From Maratus speciosus (Eukaryota > Arthropoda > Arachnida > Araneae > Salticidae): a DNA stretch of 64,000 bases. The position numbers and the translations under genes are program-made. The notes beneath the pieces are model-generated. The model had not been told where the DNA came from. It did no database searches and saw only the letters and a list, made by a program, of their open reading frames with translations. Of this stretch, positions 45,915-56,457 are shown one piece after another (the stretch's first letter is position 1; the number at the start of each line of letters is the position of its first letter). Location: assembly GCA_963932465.1 (NCBI GenBank), contig OZ010799.1, forward strand, positions 279,035,164 through 279,099,163, written 5' to 3'.

Positions 45915-46240
45915 TGGTGACGTCACGGCGACGTCGTTGTGAAGTCACACTGTGATTTTGTGACCGTCGATGTGACGTCACGTGACGTGGATGTGACGTC
46001 ACAGTGACTAGAATGTGAGGTCGTTATGGCCGTTTTAGAGGTCGTTTGTGACGTCACATTGTGACCACTCTGTGAAGTCACGGTGTGACTAATTTGTGAA
46101 AAGTGTGTCATTTGTGACTATTTTGGCATTAACTTTGTGACGAAACTGTGACGAAAGTGACAATGTTTTGAAGTCACACTATGACCAATTTGGGAAATAT
46201 GTGTCATTTGTGACGAACTTGTCATAAACTCTGTGATGAT
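45915..46240. repeat. left terminal TGTGAC/TGACGTCA repeat block of W
   Basis: Dense, irregular repeats of TGTGAC and its complement, with full TGACGTCA palindromes in the first 140 bp. TGACGTCA is the consensus CRE site bound by CREB/ATF bZIP proteins; whether it acts so here is unknown. Confidence 0.8.
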
Positions 46241-46305
46241 TTCAAATGAAAATCAAATTTAAAATTAATTGCTTAAAAGGCGCAAAGGCGAACTAGTGAA
46301 AAAGA

Positions 46306-46376
46306 TTCCATGCTGGAACTCGAACCCGGGCCATCAGTATAGCGCACTTGCGTTCTACCGACTAAACCACATGGAA
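46306..46376 (-). tRNA. tRNA-like sequence (pseudogene or SINE head), minus copy
   Basis: 71 nt. Acceptor stem TTCCATG/CATGGAA pairs fully. A perfect box A (TGGTTTAGTCGG) and box B (GGTTCGAGTTCC) are present. The anticodon stem is weak and the loop (GCGCTAT) lacks U33, so I would not call it a working tRNA. The ORF shadows over it are meaningless. Confidence 0.6.
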
Positions 46377-46828
46377 CGATACCCAGCCTGTAAAATTTCT
46401 CACTATTACATGTTGGCAAGGCTACAAACGCAGCACAAGATGCAATATTTATCGTCAGCCACCGACATGGCGCAAGCACGAAACTTAATTAAATCCAGCA
46501 TCGATTGAAACTATATTAATACTTGGAAATTTTTTCAGAGAGAACCATTCGCCTTGCATACAATATTTCAAATGAAAATCAAATTTCAAATTAATAGCTT
46601 AAAAGGCAATTTTAATTTGAAATTTGATTTTCATTTGAAATACTGTATGCAAGGCGAATGTTTCTCTCTGGAAAAATTTCCAAGTATTAATATAGATTTC
46701 ATCGATGCTGGTTTAATTAAGTTTCGTGTTTGCCCCATGACGGTGGCTCACGATAAATATTCCATCTTGTGCGGCGTTTGTAGCCTTGCCAACATGTAAT
46801 AAGGAGAAAATTTCCAGGCTGGGTATCG

Positions 46829-46899
46829 TTCCATGTGGTTTAGTCGGTAGAATGTCAGTGCGCTATACTGATGACCCGGGATCGAGACCCGGCGTGGAT
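46829..46899 (+). tRNA. tRNA-like sequence (pseudogene or SINE head), plus copy
   Basis: 71 nt, mirror partner of the previous entry. Box A TGGTTTAGTCGG, anticodon stem TCAGT/ACTGA, T arm CCGGG/CCCGG with 7-nt loop, acceptor largely paired. The anticodon loop again reads GCGCTAT with C where U33 should be. Box B is altered (GGATCGAGACC). Confidence 0.6.
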
Positions 46900-47618
46900 A
46901 TTTTTCACTATGTTGGCCTTTGCGGACTTTTAAGCAATTTATTTGAAATTTGATTTTCATTTGAAATATTGTATGCAAGGCGAATGTTTCTCTTTGGGAA
47001 AATGTCCAAGTATTAATACTGTGATGATTCTTGTCATAAAAACTACGATAATTTTAAAGTAAAGTTTTGTTTGAAATATAAAATTTTATCTTGTTACCGT
47101 ACTTTTTAGCAAGATATCGCTATTTTGGAGTCCTATTCTTCTAAAATATTTTTAATTTTCCATTTAAAAAACAATGCTTATTAACTGACATCTTTTTTTA
47201 TTAAGTTAGCTTGATCTTGAATTAAAGCTTAATATTAAGAATGTATAAGCTTTTTAATGTGTTATGATTTGTCATTGCTTTTTTAAATACGAACACGGAG
47301 TCTAACGGACATTAATACAACTGTTACTTATAGAACTACATGATAAGCCCTGTTTATTTAAATTTTTTATTCCCGTATATATTGTATTTTGTGAATATTA
47401 GCTAATTAGATTTGGTATGTTTTATATGAAAAGACTGATCTGGGAAATAGAAACAACAAGTAAGATATATCATGCGTTAGGCATAGATTATAAAACACTT
47501 TCCAACTCTTCCTAAATGTTTTATCAAGACATCGGGGGAAATAACGTAAATAAGATAACTAAGTAAACATGAAAACGCGTAAAACATTTGAAAACTGATT
47601 TACGCAGTTACCATCCAC

Positions 47619-48863
47619 TAAGGTGTAAAAAAATCATAATTTAAAAAAAAAAATCAAAATTTTTTTTTTTTTTTAATTTAAATCAGATTATTTTTATTTA
47701 AATCAGATTTGTATGATTTTTTCCCAGCGTTCAAATACTGAATAGCTATCATGAGTTTTAGGTTTCCAAAACAATTACACCACTAATTGCTAACATAATC
47801 TATGTTTTTACACTTTAATTAATAAAATTATAATTGTTAGTTTGTAATTACAGAAATAAAAACTGCAAATTAGTAGTTTCATTAGGTAGTATTATACAAT
47901 AATGTTATATACATTAATATTGTAATAATTATTTAAAACTTTATAAATACTAGAGATACTTAACATTTATGAAAATTATTAACTGCATTTTATATTAAAT
48001 AGCTAACATTACTTCAAATTAATTATTAAACAATCAACTCTCTAATTAGGAACATATTATACATTTTTAAGCCTTAATTATTAAAATGATAATAATTCAT
48101 TTTAGAAAGAAAAAGGGACAGGATGCTAGTTCAAAAAACGGGCACTATTTCATGAGGAAATATATTAGTAATGTGTTTAGTAATGATGTAAGAAAAAAAA
48201 AGAATATTTTTTAGCATTATAAGTAAAGTGTCCTTTTTTTAAAATAATTTTATGAATAACAAATTGAAAAATACAATTAAATAACATATTTTAATAATAT
48301 CCTGTTTTTTCTAAAGAAATAAAGTTCTATATTTTTGCAAGATGTTTTCCACATGAATTTAGAATACTGTTGAATGGGGAAGTTTTTTACAAGAAATCTC
48401 TGGCTACAACTACAGGTAAATTTCAACTTTTTTTTTCTTTTTTTCAGGCAGGGTGCATTTTGCCAATTTCAAAAGGGGCATGGTGTGGCACCATTAAACA
48501 AAATGGCCTAGAAGAAGCAGTATAAGTAATTACAGAATTAATAAAAACTGCAAATAAGTAAAATTCATTAGTTAGTAGCACAAATAACAAAACTAACAAA
48601 TATTATTTGCAGCTCATTTTGCATTTGTATTTAGGAAAATTTCTGTAAACCACCAAAATCTATACTTACACACATGTACGTGTATGCTAACCAAAAAAAA
48701 AAAAAAAAGAAAAGAAAAAAATGAAAATGAGTTAAACCCATTCATATAGAATAAATATAAGTTAGCCACTAATATCTGAAATCCTCAAAATATTTAAGTA
48801 ACAGCATTATTACCTCTATTAGCTTTCAATGGTTCAATTTTTTAATATATATGAGTTACAAAA

Positions 48864-48899
<36 letters not shown>

Positions 48900-49497
48900 C
48901 ATTTATTCAACCTATACCAAAGAAGCTCTTGCTGTGCTTAGCATTTTTATACCAATTATTTCTTTTTCTCTTATGCATTCATTTACAATTTAGCTGCTGA
49001 GCAGATGTCATTCTTTCATTCTTCTTTAACTTGAGATTGCTATTAATTACTATTTATTCTTTTACTTGTAGAAATGTAATTATACTTGCTATGTGTATTT
49101 TATATAAAATAATGCATAAATTGATTACCTAAAGGAAATTATGACATTGCAAATTATGTTAGATTTAAATATCATTTTTAAATGAAACTGTTTTAATTTG
49201 GATAAAAACTTAAAAACAATGCTTTTTACAAACTCAACTGTTTTTAATTTTTTTACAATACTAATGAATTAAGCTTAGAAACAATTATTTAAAGCTCTTT
49301 TTTTGTTTATTAATAAGTCAAAATACCTGTAGAAACTTTCAAATTATGTTCATGTTAGATTTTAATACTTTTTTTGACATTTTAAACATTTAGAAAATTT
49401 TTGATTTTAATCAATGATTTTTTTTTAAAAAATCGGTTGATTAAAATCATGATTTAATCGCTGATTTAAATCAACCGATTAAAATCGTTGACACCCT
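47619..49497. mobile_element. Mutator-like MITE (1.9 kb) nested in W
   Basis: A perfect 9-bp duplication ACCATCCAC flanks it at 47610-47618 and 49498-49506. Ends TAAGGTGTAAAAAAATCA and, reversed, AGGGTGTCAACGATTTTAAT, followed by ATTTAAATCA-type subterminal repeats on both sides. An (ATA)n tract is at about 48867-48898. The 9-bp duplication suggests a Mutator-like mobiliser. No ORF seen. Confidence 0.75.
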
Positions 49498-49599
49498 ACC
49501 ATCCACAGCCAAATATGTTTTCTAATTCTTTTAAACAGTCCTGTATTTGATCTGTAGATTGATATATATATACTATATAATGGAAAAATTTAGTTTATC

Positions 49600-50520
49600 A
49601 AGGAAACGCATAACAGGTTGAAATTCTCTTTCAGCAATTTATACTAATATATGGAAACATACTTAAATAATTTTGTACAACCCTGTAGTTTACCTAGAAC
49701 CTTTATTACACGCCACTATTTAGTTAAAATTTTATTCAAGCTAAAACACTCTTAAAACTGCTGAAATTACATTTCCAGAAATTATAATTCATAGATGGCA
49801 ACGTATCCAATTCTTTGCGTGACCCTGTATATCATTTTATCTATATACTACAAACATTTCTCAGTAAATTAAATACAGTGCAACGTTAAAATGCATAACA
49901 TATTTAAAAACCTCCTTTAAGCAATACCCAGTAACCCTTTCGAATACTTTTGTATATTCCTGTATATGAATTATAGCATATATATATACACCATATACTA
50001 TGCATAAATGTAGTGAATCATAAAAGTGTATATCATAATTAAAAATGTATTTCCAGCAATCATCGGTAATGAACAGTACTTCGGATACAATATAGTATCT
50101 GAAATATTTTGTGTGTCCCTGTAAATGCTATATACACTTCGTATTATACATGAAATAATTCATAGTATGTAAACCTCAACGACGTATATCAATTTCATTA
50201 CATATCAAATAGATTAACATAAATAAAGTACGCCGCAAACAATTTCATCCACCCCTATATCAGTATATATTGGAATTCCTTTTTTAGCCCTGTAAATGAA
50301 CAATAACTGTTCTTTGCATCGCATATTCTATGGAATGCACATTTTAGTGCGCTTCATAAATGCATATCAATTTTATTCTGTTTGAAAGCGTGTAAAATCA
50401 TTAAAAATCATTTGAAACGATTTTTTTCCCACAGGCCGTAATGTAATGGAATACAATTGACTGTCCCTGTAAATGAAATAACATGCTACAAACTTCATTA
50501 CAAATAGGGGTCTTGCTATG
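49600..50520. repeat. degenerate tandem repeat with CCCTGTA(A/T)AT block
   Basis: The block recurs at 49681, 49823, about 49958, 50118, 50288 and 50465 (spacings about 135-177 bp). Each is preceded by a less conserved AT-rich stretch containing ATACATATTT-like words. Highly diverged. Confidence 0.5.
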
Positions 50521-50732
50521 GTAAACGTTAATAACATCCAAAAATTTTAAATAATTTAATTATCTTTAAATGTCTATTAATTCTGTTAATGATTGATGAT
50601 AATACTTGTCGATATACTTTTATATTTATGCCACCATGTGGTTTTAACCCAATATTTAAATAAGAAAATAAACCAGATTAAAATGCAATTTAAATCACTA
50701 ATTTTAATAATCTGATCAAAGCTGTTGAAAAG

Positions 50733-51008
50733 GAAGTTAGATATTTTAACAAAATAAAAAATAAATGTAATGAAATATTTGTGTTCTATAACATGTTTAT
50801 TAGAAGATAACTGAAATCATTGTAATAAAAAAAAAAAAAAAAAAAAAAGCAAACAAGGAAAATAATATTTTAGATATTTCAGCAAAATAAAAAATAAATG
50901 TAATGAAATATTTATGTTCTACAGCATGTTAATGAGAAGCTAACTAAAATTGTTGTAATTAAAAAATAATAATAAAATAAAAAGCAAACAGGGAAAATAA
51001 TATTTTTA
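50733..51008. repeat. tandem duplication of about 140 bp
   Basis: Two adjacent copies share CAAAATAAAAAATAAATGTA, ATGAAATATTT, and end in GCAAACA(A/G)GGAAAATAATA. An A-run in the first copy accounts for most of the length difference. Confidence 0.85.
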
Positions 51009-52435
51009 CATACCTAATTTCATTGACGTTGTACCTGATACTTTGATTTTGGGGAACCAATTAAATCCGATTATAAGTACGATAGCAATGACTTGAATCA
51101 TCTTCAACAAGTCAAAGCTACCGTAATTTTCTCGGATTTATATTTTGTTAGCTGAACTAACTTGGATCCTGAGAACGTTCTTGTTTAAGTTTTTAAATCC
51201 GTGTCAACACATATATGCTGTCCAGTGTCCACAGAACTTCAGTGTCCACAGAACTGTCCAGTGTCCCGCGTTTATTCTAAAAAGTTTCACTGTTACTTTT
51301 ATCCGTTATTCTGCGGTCGAGTGGTAACAACTGAAATAGTGCAGATGCAGACGATTTTTAAGTTTCGAAGTTCGAAGCAGATGTTTTTTGGTTTTATTTG
51401 TTTTTCTATACCACAGTTTCGGAAGGAAATTAAATGCGTAATAATTTTGTCAAATCGTCTCTAATTCAATTTCCTGTTTGAAAATGTTTTATTGTAATTC
51501 ATATTTTATTTTTATCAGTTTTATTGAATTGTAAAGTTTCATTTACGTAAATTATAATAATAATATTATCCATAATTAGAGTTTACTAGATAAAACATTG
51601 CTTAATTTTTCAAAATGTATACAAATTAATTTAATGGTAATAATGATGACTCCCTCCTTTTTTTTTAAGTAAAATTTGTATCACAGGTAATATATACAAA
51701 ATATCTTCTTAAAAAATACAACAAGATTATCGAGAAGAGATGAGTTTTTCTTTGTCAATCTGTCATTCTCTTAATATTAATTTTCTGTAGAATAAAACTT
51801 GTAAAATAATTTTTAAAGATATATTTTGAAAACAAAAAATAAAACATGAATAATTAATTATGTCGTGGACTTTGCCTAAATTTTGTACATTAATTTTATA
51901 TTCGGAAAATGTCAATTCTATTTTAAACGTTTGAAAGAAGTAGAATAATAATAATAAAAAAAAATACTTAAAATAGTGAAACACTAAGAGGAAAAAAAAT
52001 GACTTGAATGCAAATTATAAAGCAAGAAATGCATATATGACTGAACTTTGAAGACGCTTTCTGCGTGCTCATTAAAAGCTGCAGCCTTAACTGTAATAGA
52101 AAGTTTTTAGTTTGAAACGACAGTAATGTTTCGACTACTCTTTGAGAAACTTCTAGTATAACAGATGATCATTTACAAAAATCTTTATAAAAGATAAGTC
52201 GAGGTCTGCTTACCTAAAACATTTTTTTAATAATATGAAATTCTCATAATTAGGAAATCGTTTTGTGTTGCTGATGAATTAATTACATTTTATGTTATAT
52301 GAAAATAAAAAAGTTTTTGTTAGAGGCACAGATGCAACTTGGACCACGGTTTAAAAAAATTTTTAATCCGGCAGAAAAATATTTTTTACAGTAAATAACA
52401 TGTTTTTAATAATTTTTGTAATTTTTTAAAGTTTT
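51009..52435. other. no recognised feature (interior of W)
   Basis: AT-rich. A local direct repeat of CAGTGTCCACAGAACT lies near 51230-51255. Short frames (60-87 codons) show no homology. Confidence 0.4.
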
Positions 52436-52555
52436 CTAAGAAGTTCACATCTCAGTCACAATGTGACATCACTGAGTGGTGGCATTTTGGTCACAGATGT
52501 GACGTGACCACAGTGACTTACAGTGACGTCACAATGACGTCACTGTGACCATGCA
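52436..52555. repeat. right terminal TGACGTCA repeat block of W
   Basis: GTCACAATGTGACATCAC, GATGTGACGTGACCACAGTG and two adjacent TGACGTCA palindromes, the inverted counterpart of the left block but shorter. Confidence 0.8.
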
Positions 52556-52569
52556 TGCTATGAGGGACC

Positions 52570-53470
52570 GGCATATGGGCGCACATATGAATCAAGGATT
52601 TCATCCCGATATCTCGCACCAGTCACAGTTCCTCCATGGAACACATGCAGGTCAGTGTGGCCTCCGAGTGAGACCCTTGCCCAAACCATGATTCCACCGT
52701 TTCTGTACCTGTATATTTCGACAGTGTTTGATTGATGGTATCGAGTGCATTGTTCTTTCCAGATCAGAAGACGTCCTGAATCGCTCTCCAGTGTGAATCT
52801 GGAGCCGTCTGTGAAGAGTACAGAAGCCTACTGTTGTCTGGTCCAGGAAACATGTTCTCTTGCCCAACATAAGCGGGCCCTTCTCTGTCGTCTGTTGAGG
52901 GGGACACACACAACTGGTCGCCATGCATAGAGACCTGCATTGTGAAGACGTCTTCGCACCATAGTAGCGGAGGTTTTTCTTGCTGATGCTGCAAAGTGGT
53001 CTGCAGTGAGTTGCGGCACAGTAGTGCGTCTTCTCCTTCGGGTCGAAAAAGCTAGAAACCGGTCTTCTGGAGGTGTTGTAATACGTGGGCGGCCTGCAAC
53101 ATGTCTTCTGGACACATAATCTTCGAATTCATACTGATCCCAAATTCGTTGGACTACACTGCGAGACACATTGAACCGTCTAGCAGTATCGGCCTGTGAC
53201 AACCCCATTTCCATCCATCCTACCGCCCGCTACCTTAACCCCTTTGGGACGGGAGCCTTTTACGAAATTTTTAATCTTCTGTCACCGTTTTTTAAAAACA
53301 GAAATTTGTGTCTTCTTGAATCGAGAAAATGCGCTGATTAAATAACACAAATTTTACCGTAAAATTTTACTGGTGAGGAAAAACAAGGATTCTGAGCACT
53401 TCATGCGGCACGTATACATGTCGCTCGTCCCCAAGGCGTTAATGAATCGGGCAAACGACTTATTCTAGAC
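52570..53470 (-). pseudogene. Tc1 transposase, N-terminal and central part
   Basis: The paired helix-turn-helix region starts near 53470 and is cut by a MITE at a TTAA codon junction. It then reads MEMGLSQADTARRFNVSRSV, a GRPR hook (AGRPRITTPPEDR) and a central region. After a frameshift near 52830 the first catalytic aspartate appears in LFTDGSRFTLE. The piece ends at W inside the RPYAG region. The usual E after the catalytic D (DES) is G here. Confidence 0.88.
53239..53438. mobile_element. piggyBac-like MITE (200 bp) in Tc1 transposase
   Basis: Ends CCCCTTTGGGACGGGAG and, reversed, CGCCTTGGGGACGAGCG. TTAA lies at 53235-53238 and 53439-53442. It interrupts the N-terminal coding region of Tc1. 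Confidence 0.82.
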
Positions 53471-53668
53471 TCTACTGGCTGTTGTGAACAAAACTGACAA
53501 CAACAATTCGAACACAACAAAACTTACAAGCGAAATTACGAAAGCTTCGTAATTGCATATTTTTCTCTCATTCACAAATACCTATTATTTTCTATAAAAT
53601 AAAAGTGGTAGCTGTAATTTTTGCGTACGTTTTTTTAAAGCTTATTATTGTCATTCATATAAACTATG

Positions 53669-53819
53669 CATAGCTGCCAACTTTTACGCTTTTTTCCTAC
53701 CACTATTTCTGAACGGAAAAATTTGCCTTATTTAATCCTCAGTTTTCGGTGATTAAATATGACAAATTTTTCCGTTCAAATATAGTGGTAGGAAAAAAGC
53801 GTAAAAGTTGGCAGTTATG
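53669..53819. mobile_element. 151-bp MITE, copy 3
   Basis: Starts CATAGCTGCCAAC, ends GTTGGCAGTTATG, with exact 6-bp duplications ACTATG at 53663-53668 and 53820-53825. It lies in the 5' part of Tc1. The interior differs from copies 1 and 2, but length and arms are conserved. Confidence 0.88.
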
Positions 53820-53925
53820 ACTATGAAGTTTAATCTGACTGCCATTTTTTGTCTGGTTAGCTTCGAAAAACATGTTGTACCTTAACTTTTGGAGGCCAGT
53901 GTATGATGTTCTTTTCAATCACGTG

Positions 53926-54990
53926 CAGTTGTGGAAAAAAAAGTAACCCCCCCCCCCCTGCTAACTCTGCAACAAATTACCGTAGAAGGAAGTTTCAGGT
54001 ACCAAACGATTGGAAATAAAGTCTACTTTTAAATGATGTATATAAAATTTCCTTAGTGGGGCATCTACATATAAAAGCAAACACACACTTTTTTTTTTTT
54101 TTTCAAAAGCAATACCCAAGCTGGTCACCATAAATGAATTTTATACCTTTCAATTATCCTAAATCCGAATTTTCATTAAATTCGTGCGATTAGTTTCCGA
54201 GAAAATAATTATTTTAAAATGAGCATATTTTAGGGTCTGTATCCAAATTTATGTTTGGTACTCGATTGATGAAATGCTACAGAATGACTATGCCGCATCA
54301 ATTGATGCGTTATTTCTTTGCCAATGTGAACATTTCAGTCACTTAATATGTTTCGAGTATTGACAGCCCAAATACTTCAATAAAATGAGTAAAGTATATT
54401 TTTTTCAAATTATGCTTTTCTGCACATTATAGGTATTCTGCACATTAAACCATCATTTTGAAGTTTTTTAATGATAATTCGAAAACTACTTGAAAGAAAA
54501 ATTTGAAACAATTCATATTTTTTTCGAATATTAATTTTATAATTCATAATTTCTGTTATAAAATTTTTTTAATTACAAATTCAATGTATTTATGTTTGGG
54601 TTTTTTAGTATTATAACCACACACAAAATTATTACATCAGGATTATAATTTCAAGACATATTAAAAAAATATATGAAAATGTAATTTAACATTAGAAACT
54701 CTAAATTTTGAATACTTATAATTCAAAGACTTATCATCCAAATGACTAGAAATTTTGTTTCTAGGCATAGTTTGAGCCGAAAAGTTAAAATATATTGTAA
54801 AAGTTGGGTGTTGTCATTGAAAAAGACAAAGTTAGGTCTGGTTTTGATATGTAGAGGGCCCTCTAAGCAAATTTTATATACATCATTTAAAAGTACACTT
54901 TATATCCAATCTATTGGTACGAGTAGCTTTCTTCTATTATATTTAATTGCAGATTTAGTAGGGGGTGTTTACTTTTTCTTCCCACGACTG
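53926..54990. mobile_element. TA-type TIR element (about 1.07 kb)
   Basis: Long inverted ends: CAGTTGTGGAAAAAAAAGTA (left) and CAGTCGTGGGAAGAAAAAGT (right, reversed). Homology continues about 150 bp through TTTTAAATGATGTATATAAA. The surrounding satellite consensus indicates a TA target (right TA at 54991-54992, left now TG). Probably Tc1/mariner superfamily. No recognisable transposase. Confidence 0.7.
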
Positions 54991-55497
54991 TACGCACATT
55001 GATCATAAATAAGAATTCAAAGTTTTCTCTTTATTGATTTTCTCAACAATAAGAAGCTCATTTACAAACTATTTGAAATCTTAATTAAACTTCACGTTTC
55101 GTTGCTTCAAAAGAGAATTCGTTTTCTTTCTTAAATGATTATTTAACATTTGATAATATAAAATGTCTAAATATTATAATAAAACACTCATACTACAATA
55201 TATATTAAAACACACATTCACACATAAATAACGCCTGCATTCAACAGTTAAAGGTATATATAAATATTTTACAGGCATACATACAATAAATACAATAAAC
55301 CCAACTGGAGTGAAAAATTTATGTGTGAATGTGTGTTTTAATATATATTGTAGTATGAGTGTTTTATTATAATTATCGTAGATCGATGTAATAGTAAAAT
55401 CTGTTCATCGTTGTCCGGTCATCCAAGGCTGTCGTATAGATGGCTGGTGACTTCCCTAACATGGTTTATTAGTGAGAAATTGCAGACTCAGGCATCG

Positions 55498-55569
55498 GCC
55501 GGGGTAGCTCAGTGGTTAGAGCAGCAGTCTTGTATACTGTGGTCCCGGGTTCGATTCCTGGCTCTGGCT
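55498..55569 (+). tRNA. tRNA-Thr (UGU)
   Basis: Full cloverleaf by eye: acceptor GCCGGGG with CTCTGGC (two G-U pairs), T8-A9, D arm GCTC/GAGC, anticodon stem GCAGT/ACTGT with loop CTTGTAT (U33 present, anticodon TGT), T arm CCGGG/CCTGG with TTCGATT, and discriminator T. Box A TAGCTCAGTGG and box B GGTTCGATTCC are good. A TTTTT run at 55572-55576 fits a Pol III terminator. No intron. It may be an active gene or a young tRNA-derived repeat. Confidence 0.82.
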
Positions 55570-55571
55570 AA

Positions 55572-55576
55572 TTTTT
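55572..55576 (+). terminator. Pol III terminator of the tRNA
   Basis: Five T residues, three bases after the discriminator base. Confidence 0.65.
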
Positions 55577-55726
55577 CACTCCAGTTGGGTTTATTGTATT
55601 TATTGTATGTATGTCTGTAAAATATTTATATATACCTTTGTCTAAATATTGTTTGCTTTTGAATTATTACAGTACTGAACCGTACTTTAAAGCAAATGAG
55701 AAGAAAGAAATGCTTCCTTCCTCTAT

Positions 55727-56451
55727 CAGGGACGGCGAACCTTTTCGCATCCATGTGCCAAATTTTATCAAAAATGTATTTTATATAATCACGACGTGCC
55801 AACCAAAAAAAAAATAATAATAATAATTGATCAAATAATAATGAATCAAAGTTACTTAACATTTTGTTTTAGCATTAAAAAATAGGTATAATATTTGATG
55901 TTATACTTTAGAAATTTCTTTTAAAAATATTATTTCTGCTGTCTCATCTTTGATGTCAAACAATTTATATCAGCTTCCTACTTACTTATTTTTAAGAGAG
56001 TGAAAGTTGAATCCATTTGACAAGATGTTTTTACTTGAATTTTTCATATTATTCATTTCCGGAAAGAATTTCTCGCAGAAATAAAATTGTAAAAATAGCA
56101 AGCACCAGACCCTGCAGCTTTGAGTGTCTGGAATTGAATTCCAAGTTGTTATAATTTCGCCATCGGAATTTTTGCCTTTTAGTATTTCTTTTGCGATAAT
56201 CTCCTAACTCTCCCTTGTTCTTAAAATTTTGTGAGCTAATATTGATCTAGATTGGGATACATTAAGTTATATTTCAGTTTCTGCAATCAGTATGAGAACG
56301 ACAACTAACCGAACTACAACTTCGGATAAACGAAGATAATTAACATCTCTATTAATTAATGCATGTGAAATTCTACTATATTTTAATGTAGAGCCTGAAT
56401 CTATGCCGTGCCAAAACTAAACTGCAGCGTGCCATAGGTTCGCCGTCCCTG
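55727..56451. mobile_element. hAT non-autonomous element (725 bp)
   Basis: Ends CAGGGACGGCGAACCT on both sides (inverted). A flush duplication CTCTAT lies at 55721-55726 and 56452-56457. It is inserted in a satellite unit. CAGGG termini point to hAT. The duplication is 6 rather than 8 bp as read. Confidence 0.85.
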
Positions 56452-56457
56452 CTCTAT

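Larger units (their letters stand above)
46268..47022. repeat. inverted and direct repeat unit carrying tRNA-like ends
   Basis: A palindrome centred near 46603: the flanks (GCAAGGCGAATG and TTTGATTTTCATTTGAAAT) and both tRNA-like segments are mirrored. The AT-rich flank of the right copy then appears a third time at 46933-47022, directly repeated. This looks like a tRNA-headed SINE-type unit of about 320 bp, duplicated inverted and then partly direct. Confidence 0.65.
45905..52566. mobile_element. element W: 6.7-kb unclassified element with TGACGTCA-rich ends
   Basis: Inserted in the Tc1 transposase coding region. A 3-bp ACC occurs on both sides (45902-45904 and 52567-52569) and the Tc1 reading matches across the junction. 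Imperfect inverted ends: CCGTAAGGCATGGTGACGTC (left) and CCCTCATAGCATGCATGGTC (right, reversed). About 330 bp at the left and 115 bp at the right consist of TGTGAC/GTCACA words with at least six full TGACGTCA palindromes. The interior holds a tRNA-like inverted pair, a MULE-like MITE and degenerate tandem repeats. No coding frame I can recognise, so it is non-autonomous or from an unknown family. Confidence 0.65.
45324..53901 (-). mobile_element. Tc1 transposon, split by element W
   Basis: Termini CACTGACCTCCAAAAGTTAA (left) and CACTGGCCTCCAAAAGTTAA (right, reversed). TA lies at 45322-45323 and 53902-53903. Removing W, a piggyBac-like MITE and a 151-bp MITE leaves about 1.55 kb, normal for Tc1. 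The transposase gene is on the minus strand in several pieces. Confidence 0.92.
55175..55637. repeat. interleaved inverted repeats around a tRNA
   Basis: Pair A: 55175-55230 against 55318-55375 (core ACACTCATACTACAATATAT). Pair B: 55253-55320 against 55568-55637 (core CATACAATAAATACAATAAA). The order is A, B, A', tRNA, B', so the two pairs interlock and cannot both fold at once without a pseudoknot. Confidence 0.78.
54995..55726. repeat. satellite-like array, segment 4, holding the tRNA-Thr region
   Basis: Starts with satellite blocks (TTGATCATAAATAAGAATTC, GATTTTCTCAACAATAAGAA) and resumes at about 55640 with TTTGCTTTTGAATTATTACA. In between lies the tRNA and inverted-repeat complex. Confidence 0.6.

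Noticed and set aside
45915..46240. CRISPR-like array in the TGTGAC repeats
   Set aside because: Repeats are irregular in length and spacing, with no unique spacers, in animal DNA.
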